DNA from: Oscillatoriales cyanobacterium CG2_30_40_61 | GTDB taxonomy: Bacteria > Cyanobacteriota > Cyanobacteriia > Cyanobacteriales > Microcoleaceae | Reading direction: 5' to 3' | NCBI GenBank assembly: GCA_001873365.1 | Contig: MNYZ01000016.1 | Location: forward strand, 1-64,000 | DNA: 64,000 nt | Shown here: positions 58,917 through 64,000 of the stretch, in pieces | How the letters are laid out: each line of letters starts with the position of its first letter | Numbering within the stretch: the stretch's first letter is position 1 | Translations under genes and position numbers: made by a program | Notes under the pieces: generated by a model | The model's input: only the letters and a program-made list of their open reading frames with translations | The model's database searches: none | What the model was told of the DNA's origin: nothing

Positions 58917-60176
58917 TTACTGGTCACTGATAAATGATTTAATTTGGGAGACAAGGGTTGAGGCTTTACCAACTGCTTGCCAGAGCAACTCCGGGTTTGC
59001 TTCGAGTACAGATAGGCTAGGGCGAGTCTCGATGGGGGACAGTATCTGCTTCTGGGGTTGAGGTCTGTCGGTTGGGGTTTCCTGCTGTTGAAAAGTCACC
59101 CTTTGAGGTTCGAGAGTGAATCTGGATTCCAACTGTTCCAACAGGGGTGACAACAAAACACGGGCATAGCTTCCATAGGCGACACCCGCCACCTGATGAC
59201 TAGAATTAACTGACCGTAACTGTTTTCTACCGATGGTCTGAGTTTGTTGATCAGGATTGGGAAAAACGGGGTTAAGCACAGGATCATCTATAACTGTTGG
59301 CTGTAAAAGCCCAAGGGATTTGAGCTTGGCTACAGTATAATCGTTTGTGCCACCCGCAAGCTGTACATATCCCGGTAAATTTGCCGCCAAAATTTTTTGG
59401 CACAGTTTTACACTTGCCAACGTTGTCCCCGCCCCAATATCTCCACTCATCGGTCGGCCATCGGTTTGCCAAATTAAGGGACAATTTAAGGGTGTAATAA
59501 TTTCAGATAGGGTTTTCAGATATTCGACCACACCATCACCGTCAGGGCAACTAATTGCCACCAGTTTGAGTTTTTCTAAATCGGGTTGGATACTATTCCA
59601 TAGTCGTTGAAAATCCCTTTCTCGTCCAATTTGAGTATGAATTTCTAACGCATCTACCCCGGTTTGTAATACCAATGGTGCAATTTCATCGGGGCGAAAA
59701 ACATAAGACCGAGCATAAATCAGATCGGCTGGACAAATAGGAATACAGCGTCCGCAACCATAGCACAATTCATCAATAACACCGGATTTGGTCGGGGAAA
59801 ACCCGATCGCTCCCGTTGGACAAACCGTTTCACACGGTCGCCAACAACTTTCAGGACAAGCAGTCGCCTCGAACTGGGCCTTACGAAAATGGGGGTCTTC
59901 ACCATCATTGAGACTGACCATGAGCCAAGGACGATAGCGATAGCCAAACCCCAGGTTTTGAGCCTGTTTACCCAGCAATTCAGCTTGGTTTAAGGCTTCT
60001 TGAGCTACTGTAATCACCGCCGGGTCAGCAGCTACATCGATACAGTCCGCCCCGGCTAAGGTGTAGGCTAAGGTTAAATTTCGGATCGCAGGCAAATGTT
60101 GATAACTGGCTCCGCAAATCAGTTTGAACCAGTTACCCTGTTGTAAAGCTGTTAAAGGGGAATTATAAGTGTTCAC
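58917..60176 (-). CDS. ldpA: LdpA, iron-sulfur protein affecting circadian period
   Basis: 419 residues. Two 4Fe-4S clusters are indicated by CPESCWRPCETVCPTGAI at about 107-124 and CYGCGRCIPICPADLI at about 138-153. The N-terminus LQQGNWFKLICGASYQHLPA and the flanking (D)CIDVAADPAVI are LdpA-like. In Synechococcus LdpA senses redox and adjusts the clock period; whether that holds here is inferred from homology. ndhN lies 139 bp upstream on the same strand, a pairing common in cyanobacteria. Confidence 0.92.
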   Translation of the reverse strand: MNTYNSPLTALQQGNWFKLICGASYQHLPAIRNLTLAYTLAGADCIDVAADPAVITVAQEALNQAELLGKQAQNLGFGYRYRPWLMVSLNDGEDPHFRKAQFEATACPESCWRPCETVCPTGAIGFSPTKSGVIDELCYGCGRCIPICPADLIYARSYVFRPDEIAPLVLQTGVDALEIHTQIGRERDFQRLWNSIQPDLEKLKLVAISCPDGDGVVEYLKTLSEIITPLNCPLIWQTDGRPMSGDIGAGTTLASVKLCQKILAANLPGYVQLAGGTNDYTVAKLKSLGLLQPTVIDDPVLNPVFPNPDQQTQTIGRKQLRSVNSSHQVAGVAYGSYARVLLSPLLEQLESRFTLEPQRVTFQQQETPTDRPQPQKQILSPIETRPSLSVLEANPELLWQAVGKASTLVSQIKSFISDQ

Positions 60177-60245
60177 ACTTTCTATGGTGACACAAGAACC
60201 AGGGTTTTAGAGTCATCTTTTGATTGATTGATCGCAGCGTTTTTG

Positions 60246-60276
60246 TTAAAAAAATAAGTTGGGTGTTCACCCAACT
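60246..60276 (-). terminator. Intrinsic terminator downstream of ndhN
   Basis: On the minus strand AGTTGGGT-GAAC-ACCCAACT is followed by TATTTTTTTAAC. It lies 40 bp after the ndhN stop, so ldpA probably has its own promoter. Confidence 0.8.
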
Positions 60277-60315
60277 CATTCAGCCTGAAATTAAGCTCAA
60301 AATTAATCACAGTGT

Positions 60316-60792
60316 TCAAGCCGCAACATTTACATCCTTGAGTGGTGTCCATTGGACAACCCTGGCTCCACCCATTTCCACCACTAACTTGACCCGGGGA
60401 TCTTGTTGGGGTAACTGAGTCAGAAACGCGACTTCTTGACTCGATAGAATATGACCTTCAATAATCCACAGGATTAAACCTTTTGATTTGGGTGGAAGTT
60501 GATCTAATTGTGTATTTAAAATCGGGGGAACATAATAAATATTACCAACAGCGGCTTCATTCCCACTGCTTTTCTTGCCTAAATGGGGAGGACGAACCCC
60601 ATGCACCCCGGTTAAATAAGCCGCTAAATCTCCTAAACCCCTGGCGCTTAGGTTATAGGTTGTATAGCCATGGGCACGCAACCGACGACGATACCGTCCT
60701 TCAAACCCCCCTTCCAGGGGAACATACATTCCTAAAGCTCCGTATGTTTCTAAATCCTTAATCAGCTTACTTCCTGTTGTAATTAATGCCAT
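60316..60792 (-). CDS. ndhN: NAD(P)H-quinone oxidoreductase subunit N
   Basis: 158 residues with the typical opening MALITTGSKLIKDLETYGAL and the conserved GGFEGRYRRRLRAHGYTT, GLGDLAAYLTGVHGVRPPHL, GKKSSGNEAAVGNIYYVPP and WIIEGHILSSQEVAFL. NdhN is one of the oxygenic-photosynthesis-specific subunits of the NDH-1 complex on the thylakoid membrane (respiration and cyclic electron flow). It is followed by an intrinsic terminator and divergent from the ribosomal operon. Confidence 0.97.
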   Translation of the reverse strand: MALITTGSKLIKDLETYGALGMYVPLEGGFEGRYRRRLRAHGYTTYNLSARGLGDLAAYLTGVHGVRPPHLGKKSSGNEAAVGNIYYVPPILNTQLDQLPPKSKGLILWIIEGHILSSQEVAFLTQLPQQDPRVKLVVEMGGARVVQWTPLKDVNVAA

Positions 60793-61456
60793 AACTTGGT
60801 GATTAACCTCTTAACTGCATCTTGCTGAATCTCTGCTTGAGATATTTTGACACAATTGCGATCAAAATCCCTAGGGGTTATTGACAGTTTGTTAAAATTA
60901 CCCTACAATTAAAAATTGTCGCTAATCGGTCAAATACTGTGAGCTTCTAAAATACCAAATTTCAGAGGTGGTGAGGACATCGCGTTAACGGTGTTCACCC
61001 CCAAGAAGTCATTGATTAGGAGTAGATCAGTTAAGCCGAGTCCGTAAGGAAAAAGCAACCGACTGACCTTAAATCCTAAACAAATTCGGCGTCAGCCAAG
61101 GAATCGGCAAAGGGTTTGAGATCATACGTCAGTAAAGGATACTGAGTAGCTTGCTGCTCAAGTCCAGGCGACATAAGTGCGGTATTGAGGGCAATCCTCG
61201 ATTTGCCAACAGCTTAGAACTTGTTGATAGCCTGAAACTGTTCTAAACTCCCCAAGGTTTATCCTCCTTAAATGGTGGGATACATTTTTGGTGTGTTTAA
61301 ACATCAGAAAGCCATTTTCAAAAATGTCTTGTTTGTCTGTTGCAAGCGGATTCTTCCTTAAAATCGTCGTGATTAGGCAAGATTCAGCCCTGGAATCACC
61401 GCACTTTTAGGGCGGTGAGTGTCAATGTAACGCTTAGAAAAGAGAGGCTAGTTTAA
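60793..61456. promoter_or_regulatory. Divergent ndhN/ribosomal-operon leader
   Basis: 664 bp without a convincing gene. It must carry the ribosomal operon promoter and a long 5' leader. A hairpin TCACCGC-ACTTTTAGG-GCGGTGA is at 61396-61418, about 40 bp before the rplC start. It may be an r-protein autoregulatory element, but no known motif could be matched. Confidence 0.5.
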
Positions 61457-62146
61457 GTGTCTGTAGGTATCCTCGGCACAAAGGTTGGCATGACCCAAGT
61501 CTTTGAAGCGGAAAGCGGGAAAGCTATTCCTGTCACCGTCATTCAAGCCGGGCCTTGCATTGTGACCCAGATTAAGACCAAACAAACCGACGGCTACACA
61601 GCCATCCAACTGGGATACGGTGAAGTTCCTGATAACAAACGCAAGCTTAATACAAAAAAAACTCCTGACAAAGAGGTCAATAAGTATCTCAGCAATGCGG
61701 AACAAGGACATTTAGCCAAATCCGGCGGCACCTGTGTACGTCATCTGAAAGAATACCGGGTCAGCGAACCCGAATCTTTTCAATTAGGCCAACAACTCAA
61801 AGCTGATATTTTCACCCCGGGACAACTGGTGGATGTCAGTGGAACCAGTATGGGTCGTGGCTTCTCCGGTTATCAAAAACGGCATAACTTCAAACGGGGC
61901 CCCATGGCTCACGGTTCTAAAAACCATCGTCAACCCGGTTCAATCGGCCCTGGAACCACTCCTGGCCGTGTTTATCCTGGAAAACGCATGGCTGGACAGT
62001 ATGGAGCCAGCCAAGTGACCACACGCAAATTAATTGTTGTGCGTATCGATCCTGAACGTAACCTCCTGTTAGTCAAAGGAGCGGTTCCTGGCAAGCCCGG
62101 TGGTTTGTTGAGCATCGCCCCCGCTAATATCGTCGGTGGTAAGTAG
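61457..62146 (+). CDS. rplC: 50S ribosomal protein L3
   Basis: 229 residues from a GTG start ([20 protein letters not shown]). L3 signatures are present: [56 protein letters not shown]. It binds 23S rRNA early in 50S assembly and lines the peptidyl-transferase region. It is the first gene of the ribosomal protein operon; rplD follows after 14 bp. Confidence 0.98.
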   Translation: MSVGILGTKVGMTQVFEAESGKAIPVTVIQAGPCIVTQIKTKQTDGYTAIQLGYGEVPDNKRKLNTKKTPDKEVNKYLSNAEQGHLAKSGGTCVRHLKEYRVSEPESFQLGQQLKADIFTPGQLVDVSGTSMGRGFSGYQKRHNFKRGPMAHGSKNHRQPGSIGPGTTPGRVYPGKRMAGQYGASQVTTRKLIVVRIDPERNLLLVKGAVPGKPGGLLSIAPANIVGGK

Positions 62147-62160
62147 TCAAGGAGATAACT

Positions 62161-62799
62161 ATGGTTGATTGTGTAGTCCGAAATTGGCAGGGTGAAAGCG
62201 TTGGAGAAGCGACCCTTGATCTGAAAGTCGCATCTCCCGAAAATGCCAGTCATATTGTTCATAGAGCCGTAGTCCGGCAACTAGCCAATGCTCGTCAAGG
62301 CACAGCCTGCACCAAAACCCGGGCGGAAGTTCGCGGGGGCGGTCGCAAACCTTGGCGTCAAAAAGGCACAGGTCGCGCTAGAGCCGGTTCTATTCGTTCC
62401 CCACTATGGCGAGGGGGTGGGGTAATCTTTGGGCCCAAACCCAGAGACTATTCCCAGAAAATGAATCGCAAAGAAAGACAGTTAGCCCTACGCACCGCCT
62501 TTCAAAGCCGGGCTGAAGACTTAATTGTTGTGGAAGACTTTGCGGATCAGTTTTCTCGACCCAAAACCAAAGACCTAGTATCAGCGATGACCCGTTGGGG
62601 CATTGAACCCGAAGCTAGAGTTCTTCTGGTGCTGTCAGAGAAACAACCCAATATTTATCTGTCCGGTCGCAACATCCCCAAATTGAGAATGTGCTTGTCC
62701 GATAGCTTAAACGTTTATGACGTCCTGGCTGCTGACAAAATTGTCACCACCGCTGCTGCCCTAGCCAAAATTCAGGAGGTTTACGGAGATGCAACATGA
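62161..62799 (+). CDS. rplD: 50S ribosomal protein L4
   Basis: 212 residues with [20 protein letters not shown] and the L4 signature [20 protein letters not shown], followed by [26 protein letters not shown] is 8 bp upstream of the ATG. L4 folds 23S rRNA and lines the exit tunnel; in E. coli it regulates its own operon. The stop overlaps the rplW start by 11 bp, so the two are translationally coupled. Confidence 0.98.
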   Translation: MVDCVVRNWQGESVGEATLDLKVASPENASHIVHRAVVRQLANARQGTACTKTRAEVRGGGRKPWRQKGTGRARAGSIRSPLWRGGGVIFGPKPRDYSQKMNRKERQLALRTAFQSRAEDLIVVEDFADQFSRPKTKDLVSAMTRWGIEPEARVLLVLSEKQPNIYLSGRNIPKLRMCLSDSLNVYDVLAADKIVTTAAALAKIQEVYGDAT

Positions 62800-63094
62800 T
62801 CCCGGCGATCTGATTGATTTGGTGAAGCGTCCGATTGTTACCGAAAAAGCCACGAGGTTAATGGAAATCAATCAGTTCACCTTTGATGTTGATCGGCACG
62901 CAACTAAGCCGATGATCAAACAGGCCATTGAACTGTTATTCCCCGTTAAAGTCAAAGCTGTTAATACCCATATTCCGCCTCGTAAACGTCGTCGAGTCGG
63001 TAAATTTGTGGGATTTAAAACAGGCTACAAACGGGCAATTATCACCCTAGAGGATGGGGAGCCTCTGCGGAAAGTTTTATTTCCAGGGGTGTAG
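62789..63094 (+). CDS. rplW: 50S ribosomal protein L23
   Basis: 101 residues with [40 protein letters not shown] and the basic loop [13 protein letters not shown]. It sits at the tunnel exit and docks SRP and trigger factor. GGAGG is 8 bp before the ATG. A stretch of short repeats separates it from rplB. Confidence 0.98.
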   Translation: MQHDPGDLIDLVKRPIVTEKATRLMEINQFTFDVDRHATKPMIKQAIELLFPVKVKAVNTHIPPRKRRRVGKFVGFKTGYKRAIITLEDGEPLRKVLFPGV

Positions 63095-63099
63095 AGTCA

Positions 63100-63205
63100 G
63101 TTGTTGGTAATCAGTAAACAGTAAATATTGTGAGAATTAAATATTAAATCTTGCATTTTTTCTTGACTGATAACTGATAAATGATCACTGATTACTGATT
63201 AGTAA
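63100..63205. repeat. Short-repeat patch inside the ribosomal operon
   Basis: Words such as AATCAGTAAACAGT, ACTGATAACTGATAAATGATC and ACTGATTACTGATTAG match the family at 56894-57080 and 58805-58930. It separates rplW and rplB by 121 bp, a gap that is usually very short in this operon. Confidence 0.7.
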
Positions 63206-63215
63206 GGATTAGATC

Positions 63216-64000
63216 ATGGGAATTCGTTCATACCGACCCTATACTCCCGGTACTCGCCAACATACTGTTTCTGATTTTGCAGAAATTACCCGCTCGGAGC
63301 CGGAACGTTCTTTAACAACTTCCAAACACCGGGACAAGGGAAGAAACAACCGAGGCGTGATTACCTGCCGTCATCGGGGTGGCGGACACAAAAAGCTGTA
63401 TCGAATTGTTGATTTTCTTCGGGATAAGCACGAAATCCTCGCTAAAGTCGCTGAGATTGAGTACGATCCCAACCGCAATGCTCGAATTGCCCTGGTGTAT
63501 TACACCGATGGGGAAAAGCGTTACATCCTGCATCCGTTAGGACTCAAAGTCGGAACCATGATTGTTTCTGGCCCAGATGCTCCGATCGAGATCGGGAATG
63601 CCCTGCCCTTATCGAAAATTCCGTTAGGGACAGACGTGCATAACGTTGAATTGATTCCCGGTAAAGGGGGACAAATCGTTCGAGCCGCCGGGACTACGGC
63701 TCAAGTCCTAGCGAAAGAAGGGGACTATGTGACGCTGAAATTACCTTCGGGTGAACAACGCAAAATTCCAGCCGGGTCTTACGCCACCATCGGACAAGTT
63801 GGCAATATTGATGCTCGCAACATCAGTATTGGGAAAGCCGGTCGGAAGCGTTGGAAAGGTCGTCGTCCTGAAGTTCGCGGTAGTGTGATGAACCCTGTGG
63901 ATCACCCCCATGGTGGTGGGGAAGGACGCGCTCCTATCGGTCGTTCTGGCCCTGTTACTCCTTGGGGTAAACCCGCCCTAGGCGCGAAGACTCGGAACCA
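63216..64000 (+). CDS. rplB: 50S ribosomal protein L2, 5' part (runs off right edge)
   Basis: 261 codons of an expected 285 or so. It starts [20 protein letters not shown] and contains the L2 motifs [40 protein letters not shown] and, near the end, [20 protein letters not shown]2 binds 23S rRNA and is needed for peptidyl transfer. AAGGA stands 6 bp before the ATG. Confidence 0.97.
   Translation, partial: MGIRSYRPYTPGTRQHTVSDFAEITRSEPERSLTTSKHRDKGRNNRGVITCRHRGGGHKKLYRIVDFLRDKHEILAKVAEIEYDPNRNARIALVYYTDGEKRYILHPLGLKVGTMIVSGPDAPIEIGNALPLSKIPLGTDVHNVELIPGKGGQIVRAAGTTAQVLAKEGDYVTLKLPSGEQRKIPAGSYATIGQVGNIDARNISIGKAGRKRWKGRRPEVRGSVMNPVDHPHGGGEGRAPIGRSGPVTPWGKPALGAKTRN

Noticed and set aside
59096-59947. 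Several overlapping frames on both strands inside ldpA
   Set aside because: ldpA has clear iron-sulfur motifs across this interval; the others lack starts with ribosome sites and known motifs.

Overview
The window looks like chromosomal DNA of a filamentous, low-GC cyanobacterium. My best guess, by inference only, is an Oscillatoriales/Planktothrix-like organism. Support comes from the many GCGATCGC (HIP1) octamers, from cyanobacterial markers (ndhN, ldpA, the Ycf45-type AAA/R3H protein, a PucC-like BCD transporter, a nitrate reductase-associated protein, the sRNA Yfr1 upstream of trxA), and from the abundance of small palindromic and tandem repeats between genes.

Layout. (1) 1-4047: two adjacent, clearly related secreted proteins, each with a Pro/Thr/Ser linker and C-terminal RTX calcium-binding repeats; the first is cut by the window edge. 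(2) 4071-6740: an accessory patch with a DUF29-like gene, a decayed coding region, a truncated exported peptide, a PIN-family toxin-antitoxin pair and a P-loop kinase. (3) 6854-17857: a 2060-residue TamB-like envelope protein, a pentapeptide-repeat protein, cutA, a secreted-protein gene broken by one TGA, a lipoprotein and murD. (4) 17907-21833: a three-repeat CRISPR-like array with two identical spacers, then an arsenic operon on the minus strand (pstS-like, acr3, arsC, arsH) preceded by a perfect ArsR-type half-site pair. (5) 21834-30623: mostly single genes (HAD phosphatase, 2H phosphoesterase, CHAD, DUF3352, CorA, nitrate reductase-associated protein, LOG family) separated by repeats. (6) 30836-39719: core genes trxA, yfr1, eno, clpC and polA, with a retropepsin-like protease gene. 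(7) 39884-48124: VanZ-like protein, GH116 glycosidase, Uma2 nuclease-like protein, ABC exporter, a cyclic-nucleotide-binding-domain protein and a BCD-family MFS transporter.

(8) 48163-56893: a minus-strand chemosensory operon reading cheR-TPR, double-domain cheW, MCP, hybrid cheA with receiver, cheB, then a FecR-domain protein. It is complete for methylation-based adaptation. (9) 57081-64000: ycf45-like gene, ldpA, ndhN, then the start of the large ribosomal protein operon (rplC, rplD, rplW, and rplB cut by the right edge).

No cas genes, rRNA, tRNA or complete insertion sequence were seen. I did not find a clearly new multi-gene system. The items most worth a second look are the CRISPR-like mini-array whose spacer resembles a dispersed palindrome, the PolA with Gln at the expected last exonuclease Asp, the pstS-led arsenic operon with its ArsR-type site, the tandem RTX paralogues, and a family of roughly 105-bp MITE-like elements.
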